Positions 1-8,147 of a DNA stretch of 64,000 nucleotides are shown in pieces. The first letter of the stretch is position 1; each line of letters begins with the position of its first letter. The stretch is taken from positions 62,001 to 126,000 of the forward strand of contig CAJUEJ010000004.1 of assembly GCA_910585435.1 (NCBI GenBank), read 5' to 3'. This stretch comes from an uncultured Hungatella sp. (lineage in GTDB: Bacteria; Bacillota; Clostridia; Lachnospirales; Lachnospiraceae). The notes below the pieces were generated by a model. It did not search any database and was not told the origin of the DNA. It saw nothing but the letters and a program-made list of their open reading frames with translations. A program made the position numbers and the translations under genes.

Positions 1-435
1 TTTCTGGAGTCGGAAGACCCGGCAAAAGACATTAACCTGTATATCAACAGCCCCGGCGGATCCGTGACTGCCGGCATGGCTATCTATGATACCATGAATT
101 ACATTAAATGCGATGTGTCCACCGTATGTATCGGCATGGCGGCAAGCATGGGCGCATTTCTTCTGGCCGGCGGGGCAAAAGGGAAAAGGTTTGCCCTTCC
201 CAATGCCGAGGTGATGATTCACCAGCCTTCAGGCGGCGCCAGGGGGCAGGCCACAGAGATTCAGATTGTGGCGGAGCAGATCCTGCGCACCAAGAAGAAA
301 CTGAATGAGATACTGGCAGCCAACACCGGCCAGCCCATAGAGGTTATTGCCAGAGACACGGAGCGGGACAACTATATGACCGCAGATGAAGCTGTAAAAT
401 ATGGCTTGGTTGATGCAGTGATTTCGAAACATTAA
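1..435 (+). CDS. clpP: ATP-dependent Clp protease proteolytic subunit (5' end outside window)
   Basis: Cytoplasmic serine protease that forms the degradation barrel used by ClpX, encoded just downstream. The open frame runs from base 1, so the N-terminus is missing; 144 residues are visible, starting around the INSPGG oxyanion strand. The nucleophile Ser is in GMAASMG, the His in MIHQP and the Asp in ERDNY, so the full Ser-His-Asp triad is present. The C-terminus ends normally at ISKH. The clpP-clpX gap is short (17 to 29 bases, depending on the clpX start), consistent with one operon. Confidence 0.97.
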   Translation, partial: FLESEDPAKDINLYINSPGGSVTAGMAIYDTMNYIKCDVSTVCIGMAASMGAFLLAGGAKGKRFALPNAEVMIHQPSGGARGQATEIQIVAEQILRTKKKLNEILAANTGQPIEVIARDTERDNYMTADEAVKYGLVDAVISKH

Positions 436-464
436 AAGGGAATTAAAAGGAGATGAAAGTTAAA

Positions 465-1766
465 ATGCCAGGCAGAATTGATGATAGAATTCGCTGTTCC
501 TTCTGTGGAAAAAGCCAGGACCAGGTAAGAAAATTGATCGCAGGCAACAATAATGTCTTTATCTGTGATGAATGTATTGACCTGTGTTCGGAAATCCTGG
601 AGGAAGAACTGGAAGAAGAGGGTGAGGCAGCAGAAGGATTAGGCGAGATCAATCTGTTAAAACCTAAGGAGATCAAAACATTTCTGGATGAATATGTGAT
701 TGGCCAGGAAGCTGCCAAAAGGGTGCTGTCCGTGGCTGTCTACAATCACTATAAGCGCGTTACTTCCATGAAGAAGATGGATGTGGATGTACAGAAGAGC
801 AATATTTTGATGTTAGGGCCTACTGGCTGCGGTAAAACCTATCTTGCACAGACCCTTGCCAAGATTCTGAATGTGCCTTTTGCCATTGCAGATGCCACTG
901 CGCTGACAGAGGCAGGATACGTGGGAGAAGATGTGGAGAATATTCTGCTGAAGCTGATTCAGGCGGCGGATTATGATATCCAGAAAGCAGAATACGGTAT
1001 TATCTACATTGACGAGATTGATAAGATTACGAAGAAATCAGAGAATGTTTCCATCACCAGGGATGTATCAGGTGAAGGGGTTCAGCAGGCTCTCCTTAAA
1101 ATTCTGGAGGGAACCACAGCCAGTGTTCCTCCCCAGGGAGGCAGAAAGCATCCTCACCAGGAGCTGCTTCAGATAGATACCGCCAATATTCTGTTTATCT
1201 GCGGCGGAGCCTTTGACGGCCTGGAGAAGATTATTGAGCGCCGCTTAAGTACAGGCTCTATCGGGTTCAATGCGGAGATTGTGGATAGGCATAACACGGA
1301 CATCGATAAGCTTTTAAAGCAGGCGGAACCTCAGGATCTGATGAAATTCGGCCTGATTCCAGAGTTTATCGGACGTGTGCCTGTCACTGTGTCACTGGAG
1401 CTTTTGTCAGAGGAAGCATTGCTGCGGATTTTAAAAGAGCCGAAGAATGCTCTGGTAAAGCAGTATCAGAAGCTGTTTGAATATGACGATGTGAAGCTGG
1501 AGTTTTCCGATGAATCCCTGCGGGAGGTGGCCAGACTGGCCACAGAGAGGAAGACAGGAGCCAGGGGCTTACGTTCCATTATGGAATCAGTGATGATGGA
1601 TTTGATGTACGAGGTACCGTCAGATAATAATATCGGGATCTGTACCATCACAAAATCCGTGGTGGATAAGACCGGCGAGCCGGAGATCATATACCGGGAT
1701 GCGGCAGTGCCCAGAAAAAATATGGCTCAGAGGCTGAAAAAAGAGCGTTCAGGAGAAATAGCCTAG
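465..1766 (+). CDS. clpX: ATP-dependent Clp protease ATP-binding subunit ClpX
   Basis: AAA+ unfoldase that feeds substrates to ClpP. Counting from the upstream ATG at 453, an N-terminal C4 zinc domain is visible (CSFC at 15-18, CDEC at 38-41), then Walker A GPTGCGKT (122-129), Walker B IIYIDEID (183-190), the IGF docking loop for ClpP (GSIGF) and the sensor-2 GARGLR motif. Two ATGs compete. The one at 453 directly abuts the AAGGAG site (447-452). The one at 465 sits 12 bases after it and gives the MPGR N-terminus, so I prefer 465 (433 aa). A strong terminator hairpin follows the stop codon. Confidence 0.97.
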   Translation: MPGRIDDRIRCSFCGKSQDQVRKLIAGNNNVFICDECIDLCSEILEEELEEEGEAAEGLGEINLLKPKEIKTFLDEYVIGQEAAKRVLSVAVYNHYKRVTSMKKMDVDVQKSNILMLGPTGCGKTYLAQTLAKILNVPFAIADATALTEAGYVGEDVENILLKLIQAADYDIQKAEYGIIYIDEIDKITKKSENVSITRDVSGEGVQQALLKILEGTTASVPPQGGRKHPHQELLQIDTANILFICGGAFDGLEKIIERRLSTGSIGFNAEIVDRHNTDIDKLLKQAEPQDLMKFGLIPEFIGRVPVTVSLELLSEEALLRILKEPKNALVKQYQKLFEYDDVKLEFSDESLREVARLATERKTGARGLRSIMESVMMDLMYEVPSDNNIGICTITKSVVDKTGEPEIIYRDAAVPRKNMAQRLKKERSGEIA

Positions 1767-1777
1767 CAGTTATGAAT

Positions 1778-1813
1778 AAAAAGATGGGAGAAGTTTCATT
1801 CCCATCTTTTTCT
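1778..1813 (+). terminator. Intrinsic terminator between clpX and lon
   Basis: A perfect 12-bp stem (AAAAAGATGGGA paired with TCCCATCTTTTT) with a 10-nt loop ends in a T-run. It separates clpP-clpX from lon. It also lies inside the upstream extension of the lon reading frame, which argues for the internal lon start at 1847. Confidence 0.85.
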
Positions 1814-1846
1814 GTCATATGTCAGGTTGCCAAAAGAGGAGGAAAC

Positions 1847-4159
1847 ATGGAGGGAACAGCCATTACAATACCGGTCATTGCCCTGCGGGGACTGACAGTT
1901 TTTCCGGAGATGATGATCCATTTTGATATCAGCAGAAAAAAGTCTGTGGAAGCAGTGGAAAAAGCCATGGCCGGCAATCAGAAGGTATTTCTTGTAACTC
2001 AGAAAAATCCGGAGGTATTGGATCCGCAACTGGAGGACTTATACCATGTGGGAACTGTTGCGGTTGTCAGACAGCTGGTTAAGATGCCAAACGGAGTGAT
2101 CCGGGCCATGGTGGAAGGCATCGAGAAGGCGCAGCTTCTGTCTTTAAAAACGGAGGAATCCATGCTGGTAGGCCAGGTGGAGGCAGTTGAGGCAGAAGAG
2201 GAAGAGCTGGAGTATGGGGCAAAGGATGCCATGCTTCAGGTGCTTAAAAGTAAGCTGGAGGAGTATGGGGCAGGTTATCCCAGGTTTGCCAAGGAGGTTC
2301 TTCCGGGTCTGCTGGAGATACAGGATTTAGACCGGCTCATCGATCAGAGCTGCCTGCAGCTTTCCTGGGACTATCTGGTACGCCAGGAGTTTCTGGAGGC
2401 TGTGGGAACGGCCGCCAGATATGAGATACTGGTCCGCCATTTATTTACGGAGATCGAGGTAGGGCGGATCAAACAGGATTTCCAGAACAAGGTAAAATCT
2501 GCTATCAATAAGAACCAGAAGGACTACATATTGAGAGAGCAGATGCGCATCATCCGGGATGAGCTGGGAGAGAAGGGGCCTGCCGATGATGCGGAGGAAT
2601 ATGAAAAAAAGCTGGAGCAGCTGAAGGCTGACAGGGAGACCAAGGAAAAGCTGTTAAAGGAGATAGGAAGGCTCAAGGATATGCCTGGCAGCAGCCAGGA
2701 GGCAAATGTTATCCGGACTTATATAGAAACTCTTTTAGAGCTTCCGTGGAAAAAGGTTTCCAGGGACAACAACGATATCCGCCATGCCCAGGAGATCCTG
2801 GATGCGGATCACTATGGGCTGGAAAAGGTGAAGGAGCGGGTGTTAGAGTATCTGGCTGTCCGCAGCCTGACGAAAAAGGGAACCGGGCCTATTCTGTGCC
2901 TGGTAGGGCCTCCCGGCACAGGGAAGACTTCCATTGCCCGTTCCGTAGCCAGGGCATTGAATAAAAAATACGTCCGCATCAGCCTGGGCGGCGTCCGGGA
3001 TGAGGCGGAGATCCGGGGGCATCGGAAGACGTATGTGGGCGCTATGCCGGGGCGGCTGGCAGAAGGGCTGCGTCAGGCAGGGGTAAGCAATCCTCTCATG
3101 CTCCTGGATGAGATTGACAAGATAAGCGCTGACTACAGAGGCGATGCGTCCTCCGCGCTTTTAGAGGTGCTTGACGGGGAACAGAATATGAAATTCCGGG
3201 ATCACTATGTGGAGACGCCTATAGACTTATCCCAGGTTCTGTTCATCGCCACCGCCAACACCACCCAGACCATCCCCAAGCCCCTTCTGGATCGGATGGA
3301 AATGATTGAAATCAACAGCTATACGGAGAATGAAAAATTCCATATTGCCAAAAACTATCTGGTGAAAAAGCAGATGGAGAAAAACGGCCTTCCAAAGGAT
3401 CAGCTGACCATCAGTGACGGGGCGCTGCGCAAGATTATCCACAACTATACCAGGGAAGCAGGTGTCCGGAATCTGGAGAGACGAATCGGAGATATCTGCC
3501 GCAAATCAGCCAGAGAGTATCTGGAGAATAAAAAGACCTGCATCCGTGTGACAGAGTCTAATCTGGAGAAATATCTGGGGAAGGAAAAGATTTCCTTTGA
3601 GGATGCCAATGAGGAAGATCAGGTAGGTGTGGTGCGGGGCCTGGCATGGACCAGCGCAGGAGGGGATACCCTGCAGATAGAGGTTAACAGTATGCCTGGA
3701 AAAGGAGAGCTGAGGCTGACAGGGCAGATGGGGGACGTGATGAAGGAGTCAGCCCAGATTGCTCTGACTTATGTCCGCTCTGTGTGCCCCAGGTATCAGG
3801 TGAAGGATGATTTTTTTGAGAAGCATGATCTCCATATCCATATTCCGGAGGGAGCAGTGCCCAAGGACGGCCCGTCTGCGGGGATCACCATGGCTACGGC
3901 CATGATTTCCGCGGTGACAGAAAAGCCGGTGGACTGCAAGGTAGCCATGACCGGAGAGATTACTTTAAGAGGCCGTGTGCTGCCTATCGGAGGATTGAAG
4001 GAGAAGATTCTTGCGGCAAAAATGGCACATATGAAGAAGGTGCTGGTGCCGGACAAGAACCGGCCGGACATCGGGGAGTTGTCGAAGGAGATTACCAGGG
4101 GATTGGAGATTGTGTATGTGAAAGAGATGGGGGATGTACTTAGGGAGGCGCTTGTGTAG
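1847..4159 (+). CDS. lon: Endopeptidase La (Lon protease)
   Basis: Cytoplasmic AAA+ serine protease that degrades misfolded and regulatory proteins. With the start at 1847 (site AGAGGAGG just upstream) the protein is 770 aa, normal for LonA. Domains in order: N-terminal LON substrate-binding domain, helical linker, AAA+ with Walker A GPPGTGKT at 354-361 and Walker B LMLLDEID, and a C-terminal protease domain with catalytic Ser677 (KDGPSAG) and Lys720 (GGLKEK). The frame stays open 75 bases further upstream, but that part is the clpX terminator hairpin. The gene sits between clpX and engB, the usual Firmicute order. Confidence 0.97.
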   Translation: MEGTAITIPVIALRGLTVFPEMMIHFDISRKKSVEAVEKAMAGNQKVFLVTQKNPEVLDPQLEDLYHVGTVAVVRQLVKMPNGVIRAMVEGIEKAQLLSLKTEESMLVGQVEAVEAEEEELEYGAKDAMLQVLKSKLEEYGAGYPRFAKEVLPGLLEIQDLDRLIDQSCLQLSWDYLVRQEFLEAVGTAARYEILVRHLFTEIEVGRIKQDFQNKVKSAINKNQKDYILREQMRIIRDELGEKGPADDAEEYEKKLEQLKADRETKEKLLKEIGRLKDMPGSSQEANVIRTYIETLLELPWKKVSRDNNDIRHAQEILDADHYGLEKVKERVLEYLAVRSLTKKGTGPILCLVGPPGTGKTSIARSVARALNKKYVRISLGGVRDEAEIRGHRKTYVGAMPGRLAEGLRQAGVSNPLMLLDEIDKISADYRGDASSALLEVLDGEQNMKFRDHYVETPIDLSQVLFIATANTTQTIPKPLLDRMEMIEINSYTENEKFHIAKNYLVKKQMEKNGLPKDQLTISDGALRKIIHNYTREAGVRNLERRIGDICRKSAREYLENKKTCIRVTESNLEKYLGKEKISFEDANEEDQVGVVRGLAWTSAGGDTLQIEVNSMPGKGELRLTGQMGDVMKESAQIALTYVRSVCPRYQVKDDFFEKHDLHIHIPEGAVPKDGPSAGITMATAMISAVTEKPVDCKVAMTGEITLRGRVLPIGGLKEKILAAKMAHMKKVLVPDKNRPDIGELSKEITRGLEIVYVKEMGDVLREALV

Positions 4160-4225
4160 GGGGATTCGCTCTCCGGGCTATGTTATCTCGTCGGTAATAA
4201 GTTTTGGTTTGAAGGGAGATAGGCC

Positions 4226-4834
4226 ATGATTATTAAGAAAGCGGAGCTGGAAACTGTATGCGGGATTACCAGCAAGGTGCCGGAGCATGACCAGCCGGAG
4301 TTTGCATTTGCAGGGAAGTCCAACGTGGGGAAGTCTTCTCTGATTAATGGGCTGATGAACCGGAAGTCTTTGGCCAGGACTTCTTCCCAGCCGGGGAAGA
4401 CCCAGACTATTAATTTTTATCATATCAATGATCAGATTTATTTTGTGGATCTGCCCGGCTATGGATATACAAAGGCTTCTGTGGAGGTAAAGGCTAAGTG
4501 GGGGAAGATGGTTGAGAATTACCTGCATAAGTCTTCTGTCCTCTGCTGTGTTTTCCTGTTGGTTGATATCCGCCATGAACCTTCGGCAAATGACAAGACT
4601 ATGTATGACTGGATTATCCATAACGGATTCCATCCCGTGGTGATTGCCACCAAACTGGACAAGATCAAGCGCAGCCAGGTACAGAAGCAGGTAAAACTTC
4701 TGCGGACCGGGCTGGGGATGGAAAAAGAGGATATTCTGATCCCCTTTTCTGCGGAGACCAAACAGGGGCGGGAGGAAATCTGGGAATTGATTGAAGGTAT
4801 GATGGAAAATCATGATTCAGCGCAGGAACTATGA
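4226..4834 (+). CDS. engB: Ribosome biogenesis GTP-binding protein EngB/YsxC
   Basis: A 202-residue TrmE-Era-EngA-EngB class GTPase needed for assembly of the large ribosomal subunit. G1 is GKSNVGKSS at residues 30-38, G3 is DLPGYGY and G4 is TKLD. The start at 4226 has a GGGAG site about 10 bases upstream. It follows lon by 66 bases, as in many Firmicutes. Confidence 0.96.
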   Translation: MIIKKAELETVCGITSKVPEHDQPEFAFAGKSNVGKSSLINGLMNRKSLARTSSQPGKTQTINFYHINDQIYFVDLPGYGYTKASVEVKAKWGKMVENYLHKSSVLCCVFLLVDIRHEPSANDKTMYDWIIHNGFHPVVIATKLDKIKRSQVQKQVKLLRTGLGMEKEDILIPFSAETKQGREEIWELIEGMMENHDSAQEL

Positions 4835-4905
4835 CTCTCAAAATCTGCGGCAAAGACAGGTGTGAAAGAGTTTCTGAGAAATCATTAAAATAAAGGAGGG
4901 TATGT

Positions 4906-6606
4906 ATGACTAAAACGTGGTGGAAGGAAAGTGTTGTGTATCAGATTTATCCAAGAAGCTTTATGGACAGCAACGGGGACGGAATCGGGGATATTAACGG
5001 GATTACCCAGAAGCTGGATTATCTGAAAAAACTGGGGGTTGATGTGCTCTGGCTTTCGCCGGTCTACCAGTCTCCCAACGATGACAATGGCTATGATATC
5101 AGCGATTACCAGGCTATCATGCCGGAGTTTGGAACCATGGAGGACTTTGACCGGATGCTTAGTGAGGCCCACAAACGGGGCATCCGTATTGTTATGGATC
5201 TGGTGGTGAACCATACGTCTGATGAGCATCCCTGGTTTGTGGAAAGCCGGAAGTCCAAGGATAACCCTTACCGGGATTTCTACATATGGAGACAGGGAAA
5301 AGAGGTGCAGGAGAAGGGCACAGCAGTTACAAGAGAACCTAACAACTGGGGATCCTTTTTCAGCGGATCGGCCTGGCAGTATGACAAGGAGACAGATATG
5401 TACTATCTCCACCTGTTTTCCAGGAAGCAGCCGGATCTGAACTGGGAAAATGACAAGGTTCGGGAGAACGTATTTTCCATGATGGACTGGTGGCTGAAAA
5501 AGGGGATCGACGGATTCAGGATGGATGTGATCAGCCTGATTTCCAAGGTGCAGAGCTTTCCCGACGGCCCGGCCAAGATGAATTCTTCTTACGGAGATGC
5601 AGGCCCCTATACAGCCAACGGCCCCAGAGTCCATGAGTATCTGAAAGAGATGAACCAGAAGGTACTTTCAAAGTATGATATTATGACCGTGGGGGAGGCC
5701 TCCGGCGTTACGGTGGAGGAGGCGAAAAAATATGCCTCTTTGGATGGATCAGAGTTAAATATGGTATTCCAGTTTGAGCATATGGATCTGGACGGAGGAG
5801 AGACCTTTAAGTGGAATGACAAAAAGATGGACCTGGTGGAGTTAAAGGAAACTCTGAGCAAGTGGCAGACGGAGTTGGACGAGAAGGCGTGGAACAGCCT
5901 GTACTGGGACAATCACGATCAGCCAAGGATCGTTTCCCGTCTGGGAGATGACAGGGTTTACCGGGAGCGATCCGCTAAAATGCTGGCAACCTGCCTTCAT
6001 ATGATGCAGGGGACACCCTACATCTACCAGGGAGAGGAGCTGGGGATGACCAATGCGCCCTTTGGGGGGATAGAGGATTTCAGGGATATTGAGAGCATCA
6101 ATGCATTCCGGGAACTGACAGGCCGGGGGATGGACGGGGAGACAATCCTTAAGTACATCCGGTATAAGAGCAGAGACAATGCCAGAACCCCCTTCCAGTG
6201 GGATGACAGCCATATGGCAGGATTTACCACAGGAACCCCCTGGATTATGGTGAATCCCAATTATAAGGAGATCAATGCGAAAAAGGCTTTGGAGCAGGAA
6301 GATTCCGTGTTCTATTATTACCAGAAATTAATCCGCCTGAGGAAGGAATACCCGGTCATCGTATACGGGCACTATAAGCTGCTGCTTCCTGAGAGCCGGC
6401 AGCTGTATGTCTATACCAGAGAATATGAGGGAGAGCGGCTGCTGACAATCTGTAACTTTACCGGTGAAAGCACAGAATGCCGGATTCCGGCGGAGTTTAT
6501 GGAAGGGAAGATTCTGATATCCAACACACATCGGAGCCAGGTAACGGAAGAAAATCTGGTTCTGGAGCCCTATGAGGCTTTGGTGTTGTACTGTCCTGCT
6601 GTCTGA
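4906..6606 (+). CDS. malL: GH13 alpha-glucosidase / oligo-1,6-glucosidase
   Basis: Cytoplasmic glycoside hydrolase of 566 aa that releases glucose from isomaltose-type or short malto-oligosaccharides. The N-terminus WWKESVVYQIYPRSF and the calcium-loop-like DSNGDGIGD are typical of the GH13_31 group. The catalytic residues are visible: nucleophile Asp207 (FRMDVI), acid/base Glu264 (VGEAS) and Asp338 (NHDQ). The site AAAGGAGGG precedes the ATG. No sugar transporter is adjacent, so exact substrate choice (isomaltose, maltose, sucrose or trehalose-6-P) cannot be read from context. The length and missing PTS partner favour oligo-1,6-glucosidase. Confidence 0.9.
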   Translation: MTKTWWKESVVYQIYPRSFMDSNGDGIGDINGITQKLDYLKKLGVDVLWLSPVYQSPNDDNGYDISDYQAIMPEFGTMEDFDRMLSEAHKRGIRIVMDLVVNHTSDEHPWFVESRKSKDNPYRDFYIWRQGKEVQEKGTAVTREPNNWGSFFSGSAWQYDKETDMYYLHLFSRKQPDLNWENDKVRENVFSMMDWWLKKGIDGFRMDVISLISKVQSFPDGPAKMNSSYGDAGPYTANGPRVHEYLKEMNQKVLSKYDIMTVGEASGVTVEEAKKYASLDGSELNMVFQFEHMDLDGGETFKWNDKKMDLVELKETLSKWQTELDEKAWNSLYWDNHDQPRIVSRLGDDRVYRERSAKMLATCLHMMQGTPYIYQGEELGMTNAPFGGIEDFRDIESINAFRELTGRGMDGETILKYIRYKSRDNARTPFQWDDSHMAGFTTGTPWIMVNPNYKEINAKKALEQEDSVFYYYQKLIRLRKEYPVIVYGHYKLLLPESRQLYVYTREYEGERLLTICNFTGESTECRIPAEFMEGKILISNTHRSQVTEENLVLEPYEALVLYCPAV

Positions 6607-6655
6607 GACAGATGATGGCACTGCCCACAAAAGAAGGAAAGGAAATACAGGTAAA

Positions 6656-6925
6656 ATGAGAAGAAGAAAGAATCTTTCCGCAATTTCCCTGACAGAGGAA
6701 GAGAAGAAATGGATGGCCGACGAGATCAAAGGCTTTTACCTGGATGAGCGGGGAGAGGATATCGGCATTATTGAACAGCAGCAGCTTTTGGATCTGTTTG
6801 TGGAGAGGCTGGGGCCGGTGGTGTATGACAAGGGCCTGGATGACGCCAGGAGATGGTATCAGAGCCAGATGGAAAATCTGGAGTCTGATTACTATCTTCT
6901 CTACAAAAAGGACGGGCTTAAGTGA
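6656..6925 (+). CDS. DUF2164 family protein
   Basis: A small acidic protein of 89 aa. The pattern LTEEEKKWMADEIKGFY, RGEDIG, LGPVVYDKGLDDARRW matches DUF2164, a family without known function. The start at 6656 is supported by AAGGAAAGG about 12 bases upstream. A longer frame back to 6572 would overlap the end of malL and has no ribosome-binding site. It converges with sigG across a long interrupted hairpin. Confidence 0.75.
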   Translation: MRRRKNLSAISLTEEEKKWMADEIKGFYLDERGEDIGIIEQQQLLDLFVERLGPVVYDKGLDDARRWYQSQMENLESDYYLLYKKDGLK

Positions 6926-6938
6926 GAATATAAAAAGC

Positions 6939-7079
6939 AAAGTTCCCTTTCCTGTGAATCCTCCGGGAGATGCACACAGAATGCAAAAAGCGCATTCCGG
7001 CGCATCGTACGGTCAGCGCAGCAGGTGCGCAGACCTGCAGCAAGGATTCGAGACTTTCACAGGAAGGGGAGCTTTTTTC
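6939..7079. terminator. Long hairpin terminator with a repeat element in its loop
   Basis: A 20-bp stem (6939-6958 paired with 7056-7075, two G-T wobbles) ends in a T-run and lies between the convergent DUF2164 gene and sigG. Its loop is 97 nt and contains a copy of a dispersed 54-bp repeat. An ordinary bidirectional terminator seems to have received an insertion in its loop. Confidence 0.65.
6957..7010 (+). repeat. 54-bp dispersed repeat, copy 1
   Basis: Matches 37121-37174 at 47 of 54 positions by eye. Its core is a small palindrome (GAATGC, A-rich loop, GCATTC). Here it is followed by a second small hairpin (GCAGGT/ACCTGC, about 7021-7038). It sits inside the loop of the terminator hairpin at 6939-7079. 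Confidence 0.7.
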
Positions 7080-7085
7080 TTCGGC

Positions 7086-7862
7086 TCAGTTCAGATAATT
7101 TTTCATAGCCTTCAGCGCATTTTTTTCCAGCCGTGACACCTGTGCCTGGCTGATGTGGATTTCCTCGGCCACCTCGGTCTGGGTCTTTCCCTCGAAAAAG
7201 CGCATGTCGATAATATGCCGTTCCCGTTCCGGCAGCCGCTTCATGGCTTCGTTTAAGGAGATGTCCTCCACCCAGTTTTCCTCCAGGTTCTTTTTATCGC
7301 TGATCTGATCCATAACGTAGAGAGGGTCTCCGCCGTCTGTGTACACCGGTTCATAGAGGCTGACCGGGGTCTGGATGGCATCCAGGGCATAAGTAATCTC
7401 TTCTTTGCTGATGCCGATCTCGTCGGCGATCTCCATAAGTGTAGGCTCCTTGGCATTCTTTCTTGTCAGGCCTTCCCTGGCATAGATGGCCTTGTAGGCA
7501 ATATCTCTCAGGGAACGGCTGACCCGGATAGAGTTGTTGTCTCTCAAATATCTTCTCACCTCACCCAGAATCATCGGTACGGCGTAAGTGGAGAATTTTA
7601 CATTCTGGGAGGTGTCAAAATTATCAATGGCTTTAATCAGGCCGATACACCCGATCTGAAACAAATCGTCTACATTTTCATTGCTTCCGGAAAAACGCTG
7701 GATCACGCTTAAGACCAGACGCAGATTCCCTTTAATGTATTTTTCACGGGCCTCCATGTCACCTTCTTTGATTTTCTTGAAAAGCCCTTCTTTTTCTTCA
7801 TTGGTCAGTAACGGAAGCTTTGAAGTGTTTACCCCGCAGATTTCTACTTTGTATACTGCCAT
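7086..7862 (-). CDS. sigG: RNA polymerase sporulation sigma factor SigG
   Basis: Late forespore-specific sigma-70 family factor, 258 aa. The N-terminus KVEICGVNTSKLPLL is diagnostic for sigma-G. Region 2 contains NLRLVLSVIQRF, DDLFQIGCIGLIKAIDNFD and KFSTYAVPMI. Region 4 contains the HTH EVAEEIHISQAQVSRLEK. The start at 7862 has GGAGG 11 bases upstream; the frame is open another 213 bases upstream, but that part has no similarity to the family. The gene stands alone here instead of next to spoIIGA-sigE. It shows that the organism makes endospores. Confidence 0.95.
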   Translation of the reverse strand: MAVYKVEICGVNTSKLPLLTNEEKEGLFKKIKEGDMEAREKYIKGNLRLVLSVIQRFSGSNENVDDLFQIGCIGLIKAIDNFDTSQNVKFSTYAVPMILGEVRRYLRDNNSIRVSRSLRDIAYKAIYAREGLTRKNAKEPTLMEIADEIGISKEEITYALDAIQTPVSLYEPVYTDGGDPLYVMDQISDKKNLEENWVEDISLNEAMKRLPERERHIIDMRFFEGKTQTEVAEEIHISQAQVSRLEKNALKAMKNYLN

Positions 7863-7982
7863 AAAATCCATTACCTCCACATTAAACATTTTGCTTATAA
7901 CAAAATGATTCACGTTTTTGGATGGATTTATGCGGAAGAAGGGTTGAAAAAAATTTCCTGTAGAAATTGAGGGATTGGCCTT

Positions 7983-8047
7983 GACAGAATTTCTGTCGGC
8001 GTATATTTCATTTTGTGCTGTGAAACAGATAGTTTTTGCAGTATAAT
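7983..8047 (+). promoter_or_regulatory. Possible promoter/operator for the GH127 gene
   Basis: A TTGACA at 7981-7986 overlaps a palindrome with 7-bp arms (GACAGAA, one base, TTCTGTC; 7983-7997). A TATAAT lies at 8042-8047, 100 bases before the GH127 start. The two boxes are too far apart to form one promoter, so the pairing is unresolved. The palindrome would suit a repressor or activator of the arabinoside gene. Confidence 0.35.
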
Positions 8048-8147
8048 ATACACAGTGCCGTATTGCTTCATACATGGAAGCGTCTCTGGCGCAGTATCAG
8101 GAATGGGATATGGCAGTAAATACGGAAAAGGAAAGAGAGTATAACAT

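Noticed and set aside
4835..4905. Possible fourth copy of the TGTACTC repeat (CTCTCAAAATCTGCGG...)
   Set aside because: Only about 15 bases resemble the arms, and the GCGCCTGCCT block is missing; too weak to call.
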